From SHVO01 sp041905525 (GTDB lineage: Bacteria; Pseudomonadota; Alphaproteobacteria; Rhodospirillales; Rhodospirillaceae): a DNA stretch of 64,000 nucleotides. A model generated the notes under the pieces. The model worked only from the letters and a program-made list of their open reading frames with translations, was not told the DNA's origin and made no database searches. A program made the position numbers and the translations under genes. Each line of letters opens with the position of its first letter. Positions within the stretch are counted from its first letter, which is position 1. Of this stretch, positions 18,239-25,710 are shown in pieces. The DNA is taken from positions 1 through 64,000 of the forward strand of contig JAYRKY010000013.1 of NCBI GenBank assembly GCA_041905525.1, read 5' to 3'.

Positions 18239-18814
18239 CTACTTGCGCGCCTGGACGTTCAAGCTGATGAGCATGCCGCCCGGCGCTCTCAAGCGACTGT
18301 TATCGTCAAACTCGCCAAATTCCGCGACGCGTTCGATTTCGCGAAAGCCGGCACCGTGAATCATTCCGCCGAGATACTCGTAGAACATGCCGGTGTAATG
18401 AACGTCGTGGGGCGTCGTGCGTCCGCCGAACAAGCTGCGCATGACGTGATATCGGTGCTGGAAATTCATGTTCGGAAGCAGGAAGAGGCGGCAGAGCACC
18501 TCCATGTCCGGCACGGATACCCGGATGCGGCCGCCTGGCGCGAGAACGCGGTGAAACTCCTTCAAGGCCCGCTGCACTTCGCCGTCGTAGGCCAAGTGCT
18601 CAAGGACGTGAGACGCATAAATCTCGCAGCAGCTTTCGTCCGGTAACTCGGCCAGGTTCTTGCAGTCGCCGACGATGTCGACATGGGGGCCGGGGGCGAT
18701 GTCAATGATTGTCCACCCCTGGCGGGGTTCCTTGCCGCCGATGTGGAGTTTGAAGCCGCCGGGTGGTATATCGCGCACGAACTGTACCTTCTCACGAGGT
18801 GCGGACCGCAACAT
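18239..18814 (-). CDS. SAM-dependent methyltransferase-like protein
   Basis: 191 residues from ATG 18814. The fold is a truncated class I methyltransferase: 'KLHIGGKEPRQGWTIIDI' replaces the usual glycine-rich loop, then 'SHVLEHLAYD', 'EFHRVLAPGGRIRVSVPDMEVL' as in type 11 methyltransferases near polysaccharide or glycosyltransferase genes. A GTG at 18838 would extend it by eight residues but would overlap the divergent basic microprotein gene. AGGGA stands ten bases before 18814. Substrate unknown; it precedes the MgtC-like gene by 10 bases. Confidence 0.75.
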   Translation of the reverse strand: MLRSAPREKVQFVRDIPPGGFKLHIGGKEPRQGWTIIDIAPGPHVDIVGDCKNLAELPDESCCEIYASHVLEHLAYDGEVQRALKEFHRVLAPGGRIRVSVPDMEVLCRLFLLPNMNFQHRYHVMRSLFGGRTTPHDVHYTGMFYEYLGGMIHGAGFREIERVAEFGEFDDNSRLRAPGGMLISLNVQARK

Positions 18815-18829
18815 TTCAGGGAGGTCCCT

Positions 18830-18940
18830 ATGAGCCACGCACGTAAAGCCAGCAAGAAAATGCGTTCGAACAAGCGCAAGGCAAAGGCCAAAGCCCGCCA
18901 GGCCCGCCGCCGCGCCCGTTCCGAACGCACCAACCGCTAG
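18830..18940 (+). CDS. 36-residue Lys/Arg-rich microprotein
   Basis: ATG at 18830 follows AGGGAGG with five-base spacing, one of the strongest ribosome binding sites in the window, and the frame closes with TAG at 18938-18940. Seven Lys and ten Arg make up nearly half of the protein, and codons are those of well-expressed genes here (CGC/CGT, AAG, GCC). It resembles ribosome-associated or nucleic-acid-binding microproteins in composition but matches no family I know. Its start is 15 bases from the methyltransferase ATG on the other strand. Confidence 0.55.
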   Translation: MSHARKASKKMRSNKRKAKAKARQARRRARSERTNR

Positions 18941-18967
18941 GGTGCGCGGACTTCTCGCGCTCGTCGG

Positions 18968-19444
18968 TTAGGCGAGCGCGAGACCCATGCGCAGGGCAGT
19001 GAACCGGAAACCCGGGATATGCTCGGTGCGGCGCCCTTCGGGTACCCACCCGCGCGCCCGATAAAACGCCACAGCGTTTTCATTGGCAGCCAAGACTTCA
19101 AGTACGGCCTTACGCTGACCCGTTGACCGGAGAGTGCCGATCGCGGCGTCGTACAGAGCGGATCCCACGCCGCATCCCTGGTACGCCGGAAGCACATAAA
19201 GCATCCAAATGACTCCGCCTGGGTTCACGCCCACGGCGCCCACGATCTCGCCGTCGATCAGGGCCACATGAATGCTGTTCCATTCCCCAGCCACGAAGGC
19301 GCCAAGATCGCGGGAATTCTCGAGGGCGCGTTGGCTGTCGGCAGGAATGAGATGCTTGTTGGCCGCGAGCCAGGACTCGCGCACGACGGCGGCGATGGCC
19401 GTACTGTCCTCGGCGGTGGCGGAACGAATTTCCAATGCGCTCAC
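18968..19444 (-). CDS. GNAT family N-acetyltransferase
   Basis: 158-residue single-domain acetyltransferase. N-terminal beta strand 'LEIRSATAEDSTAIAAVVRESW', the acetyl-CoA loop 'VLPAYQGCGVGSALYDAAI' (Q/RxxGxG/A) and the C-terminal 'ENAVAFYRARGWVPEG' are standard for GNAT enzymes. Substrate unknown. The start at 19444 gives a complete domain. It follows the rpsU terminator on the same strand and is therefore likely transcribed separately. Confidence 0.9.
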   Translation of the reverse strand: MSALEIRSATAEDSTAIAAVVRESWLAANKHLIPADSQRALENSRDLGAFVAGEWNSIHVALIDGEIVGAVGVNPGGVIWMLYVLPAYQGCGVGSALYDAAIGTLRSTGQRKAVLEVLAANENAVAFYRARGWVPEGRRTEHIPGFRFTALRMGLALA

Positions 19445-19540
19445 GTGACTCGACCCCTCGTTTCGTCAGACTCAGAAGGGTAGGAGCGCGGTGGTTTCCA
19501 CTGGGTTAAGAGTCCGCCCAAGCGATGGGCCACAAACACA

Positions 19541-19567
19541 AAAGGCCGCGATATCATCGCGGCCTTT
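19541..19567 (-). terminator. Rho-independent terminator of rpsU
   Basis: AAAGGCCGCGAT (19541-19552) and ATCGCGGCCTTT (19556-19567) are perfect complements. On the minus strand the stem is followed by TTGTGTTTG, 30 bases after the rpsU stop. Confidence 0.85.
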
Positions 19568-19597
19568 GCAGTAGTTCAGTCGCAGGCCCTGCAGCGG

Positions 19598-19816
19598 CTA
19601 GAAGCCTTCGCGCTCCAGGCGCTTGCGCTCCATCTTGCGCGCGCGGCGGACCGCTTCGGCCTTTTCACGGGCCTTGCGTTCAGACGGCTTTTCATAGGAC
19701 TTGCGCAGTTTCATCTCGCGGAAGAGTCCCTCGCGCTGCATCTTCTTCTTGAGCGCCTTGAGGGCTTGGTCGACGTTGTTGTCGCGCACTACTACTTGAA
19801 CCAGGACCGTCTCCAT
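19598..19816 (-). CDS. rpsU: 30S ribosomal protein S21
   Basis: 72-residue bS21. 'VQVVVRDNNVDQALKALKKKMQREGLFREMKLRKSYEKPSERKAREKAEAVRRARK' is the conserved family sequence. The start at ATG 19816 adds about four residues before the usual 'VQV', and no nearer ATG or GTG exists in frame. bS21 assists base pairing of mRNA leaders on the small subunit. It lies divergent to def and COQ9, a known neighbourhood (the COQ9 family was once named rpsU-divergently transcribed). Confidence 0.96.
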   Translation of the reverse strand: METVLVQVVVRDNNVDQALKALKKKMQREGLFREMKLRKSYEKPSERKAREKAEAVRRARKMERKRLEREGF

Positions 19817-19834
19817 CGGTTGGATAAACTAAAG

Positions 19835-19861
19835 GGCGACGGCCCATAGGTAACCGTCGCC
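19835..19861 (-). promoter_or_regulatory. Perfect hairpin in the rpsU 5' leader
   Basis: GGCGACGG (19835-19842) pairs with CCGTCGCC (19854-19861) across an 11-base loop, 18 bases upstream of the rpsU ATG. On the minus strand the stem is followed by CTTTAGTTTATCC, giving a terminator-like look. It may be an attenuator or a ribosomal-protein binding site; a -10-like TATGTT lies further upstream near 19880. Confidence 0.45.
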
Positions 19862-20079
19862 TTGAGGGCCGGGGGTATAACATAGGGTCCCAGGGCTGGG
19901 AAGGCCGCTTTACGTATTGTTTCGCCCAATTTTCAGAGGTCTAGCGGACCTGATGCAGAGATGCCACAGGCGAGCCGGAAGCGGCTGGCAAGTCCCTCGG
20001 CGGCCTCGGTTTTCGCCATCGCGGTTGCGGCGGGAGTCACCTATATAGGCAGCACCTGTTTGCTGAAACGGACCTACAG

Positions 20080-20631
20080 ATGGCTATCCAACCGATCGCC
20101 CGCATGGGCGCCGAGATCCTCAAGCGCCGGGCCGCCGAAGTGACGGATTTCAAGGACCCGGCGCTCCCGGCCCTGGTCAACGATATGGTCGACACGATGA
20201 TGTCGGTGCGCGGCATCGGGCTGGCGGCGCCCCAAATCTCCGTGTCCAAGAGGGTGGTGATCTTTTTTGTCCCGGCCGACCGAAATGGTGGCGTGGAAAT
20301 CCCGCTCACGGTCATGATCAACCCTGTCCTCAATCCCACCACTCTCGCCAAGGCGGAGGGGTGGGAAGCCTGTCTTTCCGTGCCGGGTCTTACCGGCCGG
20401 GTACCTCGGTTCACCGGGCTGCGCTACAGCTACTATGACCTCAAAGGCGAGAAGCATGAGGTTGACGCGAAGGACTTCCATGCCCGCGTGGTTCAACATG
20501 AGTGCGACCACTTGGACGGCGTCCTCTATCCGCAGCGCATGACCGACATGGCCAGCTTGTCCTTTGCCGATGTCCTGTCCAGCGAAGCAGCCGCCGCTGG
20601 TAAGAAGTTGGATCTCGACCCGGAGGGTTAA
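20080..20631 (+). CDS. def: Peptide deformylase
   Basis: 183-residue metalloenzyme removing the formyl group from nascent proteins. Motif 1 GLAAPQ is at 47-52. Motif 2 reads EACLS (Cys98) where most deformylases have EGCLS; the Gly to Ala change marks type III-like or divergent members. Motif 3 is HECDH (140-144). All metal ligands (Cys98, His140, His144) and the catalytic Glu141 are present, so activity is expected, though the Ala variant can lower it. COQ9 begins one base after its stop. Confidence 0.92.
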   Translation: MAIQPIARMGAEILKRRAAEVTDFKDPALPALVNDMVDTMMSVRGIGLAAPQISVSKRVVIFFVPADRNGGVEIPLTVMINPVLNPTTLAKAEGWEACLSVPGLTGRVPRFTGLRYSYYDLKGEKHEVDAKDFHARVVQHECDHLDGVLYPQRMTDMASLSFADVLSSEAAAAGKKLDLDPEG

Positions 20632-20632
20632 A

Positions 20633-21340
20633 ATGAACGACCTCGCGTCCGACCCCGTCACGGCCGCCAAGGCCGAAAAGCTGGCCCAGAAAGATTCCGT
20701 TCTCCGGGCGGCTCTGCCCAACATCCCGTTCGACGGGTGGAGCGTCACGGTGCTGGAGGCGGCCGCGGAGAAGGAGGGGCTTGGCCGGGCGGCGGCTCAC
20801 CGCCTCTTTCCGGCGGGGGCCAAGGATGCGGTTGCCCATTTCCGCAATCTGGCCGACCGGCTCATGCGGGAAGACCTGGCGCGGCTTGACCTTGCCGGAA
20901 TGAAGATCCGGGAGCGCATCGCGACCGGGGTGAGATTGCATCTCGAGCGGTGGACCCCCTACCGCGAGGCGGTGAGGTCGGCGCTGGCCCTCAGTCCGCT
21001 TCCGCCCTACGCGGGCGACTCTTTGAAGGGCTGGTACCAAACCGTCGATACGATCTGGCGCGCTGCCGGCGATAAATCAACCGACTACAACTTCTATACA
21101 AAGCGGGGGCTGCTTGCCGGCGTCTACGCCTCCACGCTTCTTTACTGGCTGAACGATCGCTCTGAAGGCTGCGCCGAAACCTGGAAGTTCTTGGATCGCC
21201 GGATCCAGAACGTGATGGAGATTCCCAAACTGCAGAAGCGCATCACCGACGGATTGAAGTTGCTGCCGGACCCGCGGCGGCTCTTTCATCGCGTACGTGA
21301 ACGCGCGTCGGGATTCAGGCGTCGGACGCCAGAATATTAG
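20633..21340 (+). CDS. COQ9 family protein
   Basis: 235-residue COQ9 homologue, a lipid-binding TetR-like fold protein needed for ubiquinone biosynthesis by presenting intermediates to COQ7-type hydroxylase. Family features include 'LPNIPFDGWSVTVLEAAAEKEG', 'AHRLFPAGAKDAVAHF' and 'DTIWRAAGDKSTDYNFYTKRGLLAGVYASTL'. The ATG at 20633 follows the def stop by one base and GGAGGG precedes it. Def and COQ9 thus form a two-gene operon divergent from rpsU. Confidence 0.92.
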   Translation: MNDLASDPVTAAKAEKLAQKDSVLRAALPNIPFDGWSVTVLEAAAEKEGLGRAAAHRLFPAGAKDAVAHFRNLADRLMREDLARLDLAGMKIRERIATGVRLHLERWTPYREAVRSALALSPLPPYAGDSLKGWYQTVDTIWRAAGDKSTDYNFYTKRGLLAGVYASTLLYWLNDRSEGCAETWKFLDRRIQNVMEIPKLQKRITDGLKLLPDPRRLFHRVRERASGFRRRTPEY

Positions 21341-21386
21341 ATAAATCAATAAGCTATGAGTCACTGCTGAACTTGTGACGGCACTT

Positions 21387-21409
21387 TAAGAGAGAAAAAT
21401 TTTCTCTTA
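21387..21409. terminator. Possible bidirectional terminator between COQ9 and purK
   Basis: TAAGAGAGAAAAA and TTTTCTCTTA form an AT-rich inverted repeat with one bulge, ending in the purK stop codon. It separates two convergent genes. The stem is weak, so the call is tentative. Confidence 0.35.
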
Positions 21410-22516
21410 GTTCCGACGCGGCTTAAGCAGGTTGACGTGACCCATCTTGCGGCCTGGGCGCGCATCCCGCTTGCCGTAAAGGTGCACCCGCGCGCCTGGA
21501 TCGCGGAGGTAACGGTCGAGGTCGTTCACATCGTCGCCGATCAGATTGATCATGGTGACGTCGGCATAGCGCGTCGGCGTAAGGAGAGGCAGACCGACCA
21601 CCGCGCGCACGAGTTGTTCGAACTGGTCGACACCGCCGGCGTCCATGGTCCAGTGGCCCGAGTTGTGCGGCCGCGGCGCCATCTCGTTGCATAGGACCTG
21701 GCCGGACGAGGTCACGAACATCTCCACCGCCAGAAGCCCGACCAGGTTCAATGCCTCGGCGGCCTTGGTGGCGATCTGGACCGCGCTGTCGATGGTGGCG
21801 GCATCGACCCGGGCAGGGACGGTCGACGTCGCGAGGATATGGTTCGCGTGATCGTTCTCCGCCGGCTCGAACGTCATCGTGGTCCCATCCGCCGCCCGCG
21901 CCACGATCACCGAGATCTCGCAACGGAAGTCGACGAAGGCCTCAAGGACCGCGAAGCCATCCTCCTTGGGAGCCCGGCCGCCCGTGACGGTCGCCCAAGC
22001 GCTCTCGGTGTCGTCCAACGACCTGATCTTCGCCTGGCCTTTACCGTCGTAACCGAGGCGTGCGGTCTTAAGAACTGAAGGCGTACCTAATGCTTTAATA
22101 GAATCATTTAACTCGTTGTAATTATTAATAATACTCCAAGCCGGCGTCGCGGCTTTGATCGAGGCGAAGAACTGCTTCTCCTTGATCCGATCCTGCGCGA
22201 TTTCGAGAATGGCCGGCGCGGGGCGCACGGGAAGCCGGGCGGCCAATTCCTTGGCCGATTGCACCGGTACGTTCTCGAACTCGAACGTCACGGCATCGAC
22301 GGAGGCGGCGAAGCCAACGAGCGCGCCGACGTCTTCATACGCGGCAACTGTCGAGCGTGTGGCGACCTGCTCGGCGGGACTGTCTTTGTCGGGGCCGAAG
22401 ACGTGGGTCCGGTAGCCGAGCCTAGCCGCGGCGAGGGCCAGCATTCGACCCAGCTGGCCGTTGCCGAGAATGCCGATGGTTGCGCCGGGCGGCAGGGGGC
22501 GGCTAGGGGTGTCCAT
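21407..22516 (-). CDS. purK: N5-carboxyaminoimidazole ribonucleotide synthase
   Basis: ATP-grasp enzyme carboxylating aminoimidazole ribonucleotide with bicarbonate in purine synthesis. 369 residues from ATG 22516, which has AGGA five bases upstream; a longer frame to 22714 runs back over purE and is not expected. 'GATIGILGNGQLGRMLALAAARLGY' is the N-terminal signature, 'VLKTARLGYDGKGQ' binds ATP, and 'CNEMAPRPHNSGHWT' is the C-terminal metal site. It follows purE by 19 bases and PurE uses its product. Confidence 0.96.
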   Translation of the reverse strand: MDTPSRPLPPGATIGILGNGQLGRMLALAAARLGYRTHVFGPDKDSPAEQVATRSTVAAYEDVGALVGFAASVDAVTFEFENVPVQSAKELAARLPVRPAPAILEIAQDRIKEKQFFASIKAATPAWSIINNYNELNDSIKALGTPSVLKTARLGYDGKGQAKIRSLDDTESAWATVTGGRAPKEDGFAVLEAFVDFRCEISVIVARAADGTTMTFEPAENDHANHILATSTVPARVDAATIDSAVQIATKAAEALNLVGLLAVEMFVTSSGQVLCNEMAPRPHNSGHWTMDAGGVDQFEQLVRAVVGLPLLTPTRYADVTMINLIGDDVNDLDRYLRDPGARVHLYGKRDARPGRKMGHVNLLKPRRN

Positions 22517-22535
22517 AAGATCCTGAGTCAGGGCG

Positions 22536-23057
22536 TTAACGTTTTGGCTTTTCGGCCACGGATTTTGTCTGCGCCGCGCGCCACGACTTGAGGCGTTTGG
22601 CGACGTCCGGGTCTTGAAGCGCAAGAATCGCCGCGGCAAGGAGGCCGGCGTTCTTGGCGCCGGCTTTCCCGATCGCGAGGGTACCGACGGGAATGCCGCC
22701 CGGCATCTGCGCAATAGATAGAAGGCTATCCAATCCCTGGAGTGTCTTGCTTTCGACGGGAACGCCGAGAACGGGGAGGGTCGTCATGGAGGCGGCCATT
22801 CCCGGAAGATGCGCCGCGCCGCCCGCCCCGGCGATGATCACTTGAATCCCGAACTCTTCGGCGTTGGTCGCGTATTCGTAAAGGCGTCGAGGGGTGCGGT
22901 GGGCCGAAACGACTTTCGCTTCGTAGGTCACGCGCAGTTCGTCGAGGACCTCGGCCGCATGGCGCATGGTCTCCCAATCCGACTGGCTTCCCATAATGAT
23001 ACCGACGCTGGGCGCTTCAGCGCGCGCGGCCGGTTTTTTGATCGCTTTCTTGGCCAT
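22536..23057 (-). CDS. purE: N5-CAIR mutase
   Basis: Class I PurE, moving the carboxyl group from N5-CAIR to C4 to give CAIR. 173 residues with 'VGIIMGSQSDWETM', 'VSAHRTPRRLYEYA' (catalytic His) and 'AGAGGAAHLPGMAAS'. About 15 basic/Ala residues precede the domain and 20 follow it. It forms the purE-purK operon on the minus strand. The presence of PurK confirms the two-step bacterial route rather than direct CO2 carboxylation. Confidence 0.96.
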   Translation of the reverse strand: MAKKAIKKPAARAEAPSVGIIMGSQSDWETMRHAAEVLDELRVTYEAKVVSAHRTPRRLYEYATNAEEFGIQVIIAGAGGAAHLPGMAASMTTLPVLGVPVESKTLQGLDSLLSIAQMPGGIPVGTLAIGKAGAKNAGLLAAAILALQDPDVAKRLKSWRAAQTKSVAEKPKR

Positions 23058-23167
23058 AAATCACCCCCGGGCCCGGAAAGCGGCGCACTTTATATGGGCC
23101 GGTAAGAATTCGCAAAGGCATAAGGGCTATTCTCGCGCACGATCTGCGTGTCAGGACCGCGAGCAGG

Positions 23168-23971
23168 ATGCCCGACATAACCCAACAAGACGCCCTTCGG
23201 CCGGTGGAACGCCGCCTGGATGGCCGCTCGCAAGGCGGCGGCTCCGGGGGTAAGCCGGGCGCGTCCGAACAGCCCGCGAAAAAGGTCGTCGCTCAATACG
23301 AAGAAGTCGCGAAGGCGAAACCCGCGGACGACCGCATCACGATCCTCGGGATTCCGGTCGAACAGATCACGCCGGCAACGCGGGCCGCCCTTGCGGGCCT
23401 TGTCGCCGAAATCAACTTTCTCCGCGGCGTCGTGAGACGGCACGAAAAGTCGGCTGCGGCCAAAGCCGAGGTCCCCGCGGCCGGGCCTCTGGAGCCGGAG
23501 ATGTTCATCAAGGCGCTCGGCGGTGCCTTGGGTCAGCCCGCGCCCACCGGCACGGGCTGGGCCTTAGTCCTCGTCCATGTGCCGACTTACGAGGATATCC
23601 GCCGATCGTCAGGTTTGCTGGCGGCGAATAGTGTGTTGGCCGATGTTGCCCAGCGATTGGGCCAGTTTAAGGGCCAGCCCCCGGATGGAACGGCCGGGAC
23701 CGTTGTCGAAGTGGCCGCCGCCATGACCAACACCTTTGTGGTTCTCGGTTATGCCGGCGGTTCGAATGTCGCAGCCCTGACCGCTCTCGGCGCTGAAGAA
23801 GACCCACAGGGATTCGCGCGCGCGGTGCGGACGCATCTCACGCAAGGCGGTTACACGGTTGCCGGTATCGAAATGGCGCTGGTCATTAAGTCCGCCGCCG
23901 CGGTGGTCGGGACTGGAGAAAGCGCGACTCTTGCTCTCGGGCGCGTCGACCATCTCCTGCGCTCGGCCTGA
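23168..23971 (+). CDS. GGDEF-like protein with degenerate active site
   Basis: 267 residues. Residues 1-60 are disordered (Gly/Lys/Pro-rich). From about residue 125 the pattern follows a GGDEF domain: 'WALVLVHVPTYEDIRRSSGLLAANSVLADVAQRL' matches the 'D..KFK.IND..GH..GD..L..VA' strand-helix block, but the metal-binding Asp, the Asn and the GGDEF loop are gone ('FVVLGYAGG' stands at the loop strand). Such proteins are non-catalytic; they may bind nucleotide or act as scaffolds. It is alone, between purE and a DUF465 gene. The fold call is by pattern and moderately sure. Confidence 0.55.
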   Translation: MPDITQQDALRPVERRLDGRSQGGGSGGKPGASEQPAKKVVAQYEEVAKAKPADDRITILGIPVEQITPATRAALAGLVAEINFLRGVVRRHEKSAAAKAEVPAAGPLEPEMFIKALGGALGQPAPTGTGWALVLVHVPTYEDIRRSSGLLAANSVLADVAQRLGQFKGQPPDGTAGTVVEVAAAMTNTFVVLGYAGGSNVAALTALGAEEDPQGFARAVRTHLTQGGYTVAGIEMALVIKSAAAVVGTGESATLALGRVDHLLRSA

Positions 23972-24003
23972 GCGCGAACGGATGAGGCCCACGCCACTCC
24001 CGT

Positions 24004-24207
24004 CTAGGCAATAATGTCGGGGATGAGCTTTCCGCGCAGGGCGGTGATCTGGTCTTTCAAGGCCAGCTTTCGCTTCTTGAGGCGCCCGACCTTGATCTGG
24101 TCAAAGTCGGCTTCGTTAATCAGGCGATTGATCACATCGTCCAGGTCACGATGTTCGAGCTCAAGCTCAGCCAGCTTGGTTTTGACCTGATCTTGATCCC
24201 ATTGCAT
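24004..24207 (-). CDS. DUF465 (YdcH-like) small coiled-coil protein
   Basis: 67 residues from ATG 24207; a GTG at 24231 would add eight. The sequence is one helical hairpin: 'KLAELELEHRDLDDVINRL', a short 'ADFDQIKVGRLKKRKLALKDQI' helix and a tail. This is the DUF465 pattern of small cytosolic proteins of unknown role. A second DUF465 protein is encoded on the opposite strand 330 bases away. Confidence 0.8.
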   Translation of the reverse strand: MQWDQDQVKTKLAELELEHRDLDDVINRLINEADFDQIKVGRLKKRKLALKDQITALRGKLIPDIIA

Positions 24208-24538
24208 CGACGGCGCGCCGTTTCCAAACACAAAATCGGAGAGCCGTTGCTCGCGGCTCGGTTGTAGACAGCGATCCCCGCCGCCGGTTTTTACGCCGGC
24301 GAGTTGTAGGTTTTGCCGCGATTACAGAAGTTTACACCCGGCCCCGCCCGCCGAACAGTAAATCCGCGCGCACGGCCGAGCGACTCCGCAAGAAACTAAA
24401 GTTGCGCCCGTCATCTTTCGCCCGCAGGCGGCGAAGTCAAATCTTGGCGCATCAAGATGTTATTCTAGGCGCTGGAAACGGGGCCGCGCCCGGGCGTACA
24501 CTTTCCAGGTTCTGAAACAGATCCGGAGGACATCGCCT
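24208..24538. other. Intergenic region between divergent DUF465 genes
   Basis: No gene or RNA recognised in these 331 bases. It must hold the promoters of both flanking genes. A CGCCGG/CCGGCG inverted repeat with a T-rich loop lies near 24278-24300. GC content is high and no coding frame with a ribosome binding site was seen. Confidence 0.6.
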
Positions 24539-24706
24539 ATGGGTCAAGATGCGAGGACGGAAGCGCTTCAAGCTAAGCACAAAGAAATCGAATTCATCCT
24601 GGTCGAAGAAGAACGACGACCTTTCCCGGACTTCTCGCTGGTTCACGAACTCAAAAGGAAGAAGCTGAAGATCAAGGACGAGCTGCAGCGCATGGCGATG
24701 AGCTGA
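24539..24706 (+). CDS. Second DUF465 small protein
   Basis: 55 residues, ATG at 24539 preceded by GGAGGA with eight-base spacing, stop TGA at 24704-24706. The pattern 'EALQAKHKEIEFILVEEERR' then 'FSLVHELKRKKLKIKDEL' is again the two-helix DUF465 hairpin with a Pro-containing turn. It is followed by a strong terminator, so it is a one-gene transcript. Function unknown. Confidence 0.8.
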   Translation: MGQDARTEALQAKHKEIEFILVEEERRPFPDFSLVHELKRKKLKIKDELQRMAMS

Positions 24707-24800
24707 CGTTCTTCATTCAGACACAAGAGGCCCAACGCCAAGCATCAACGCGGGTGACTCGACCGCCGCTTGCGAAAGGGTAGGATCCCCAAACAATTAA

Positions 24801-24828
24801 GGCCCATCGCCGGATGGGCCTTTTTTTT
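24801..24828 (+). terminator. Rho-independent terminator after the DUF465 gene
   Basis: GGCCCATC (24801-24808) and GATGGGCC (24813-24820) flank a four-base loop and are followed by eight T residues. Confidence 0.92.
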
Positions 24829-24852
24829 GAAATCGCGGGATCCTGTCGACCC

Positions 24853-25509
24853 CTAAATCTGTTCGCCGTTCTCGGCGGCCGGCTCTGCGGCCGGGGCGTC
24901 AGCCGGAGCATTGGCCGCCGCTTCGGCCGCTTTCGCCTCACGTTCGCGGCGGTTCGCTTCGCGTTGTGCCGCTTTCGCCGCGTTCGCCACGCGGCGCTGC
25001 GCGATCACCACCATCTTTTCCAACTCGGCCTCAGTGCAAAGCCCAAGGGTGACGGGGTTCTGAGGCTTGATGTTCGCAGCGTTCCAATGCGAGCGGTCGC
25101 GCACCGACAGAATCGTCGGCTTCGTGGTTCCGATTAGACGGCTGATCTGCGCATCGGTGAGTTCGGGATGATGCTTGAGCAACCACGCGATCGCGTCGGG
25201 GCGATCTTGGCGCTTTGACACCGGCGTATAGCGTGCGCCTTTGGCACGCGCTTTCGGGATCGGAATGTCCGTCTTGTTCAGGCGCAGCTTGACCTTCGGG
25301 TCGCCTTCGGCGCGCTCGAGGTCTTCCTGCGTCAGTTGGCCGTTGGCAACGGGATTCACGCCGACAATGCCGATCGCGACTTCGCCGTCGGCGATAGCCT
25401 GGACTTCCAGTTCGTGCATGCCCGTGAATTCGGCGATCTGTTCAAACGACAGAGCCGTGTTTTCCACCAGCCAAACGGCTGTTGCCTTCGGCATAAGAGG
25501 CAGCACCAT
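24853..25509 (-). CDS. trcR: Cell cycle transcriptional regulator TrcR (DUF1013)
   Basis: 218-residue alphaproteobacterial regulator. The N-terminus 'PLMPKATAVWLVENTALSFEQIAEFTGMHELEVQAIADGEVA' carries one helix-turn-helix-like segment and 'ELTDAQISRLIGTTKPTILSVRDRSHW' (about 117-142) a second. The basic coiled region after residue 165 and an Ala/Pro-rich tail follow. TrcR-type proteins act in the CtrA/GcrA cell-cycle network in related bacteria. Its position close to DUF1192 and the quinone oxidoreductase is usual in this class. Confidence 0.88.
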   Translation of the reverse strand: MVLPLMPKATAVWLVENTALSFEQIAEFTGMHELEVQAIADGEVAIGIVGVNPVANGQLTQEDLERAEGDPKVKLRLNKTDIPIPKARAKGARYTPVSKRQDRPDAIAWLLKHHPELTDAQISRLIGTTKPTILSVRDRSHWNAANIKPQNPVTLGLCTEAELEKMVVIAQRRVANAAKAAQREANRREREAKAAEAAANAPADAPAAEPAAENGEQI

Positions 25510-25710
25510 AGTCTCTTCCTTTCGGATTGGGCCCGGATTGCGGGCTCCAGTAAGCCGAGCCGTCGCGAAACCGGACGGCCGACGCCGGCAAGTCCGGCGG
25601 GCCCGGTAGTTTAGATTACCGGGTATATATCGGTTTTAACGCGCCAGGGTCAAACCGTTTCCGGGAAAATTTTGGTAAGTCTTTGTAATAAATGCGTTAT
25701 TTACCAGTCG

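Noticed and set aside
23168..23971. Active diguanylate cyclase
   Set aside because: The GGDEF loop and metal-binding Asp are absent.
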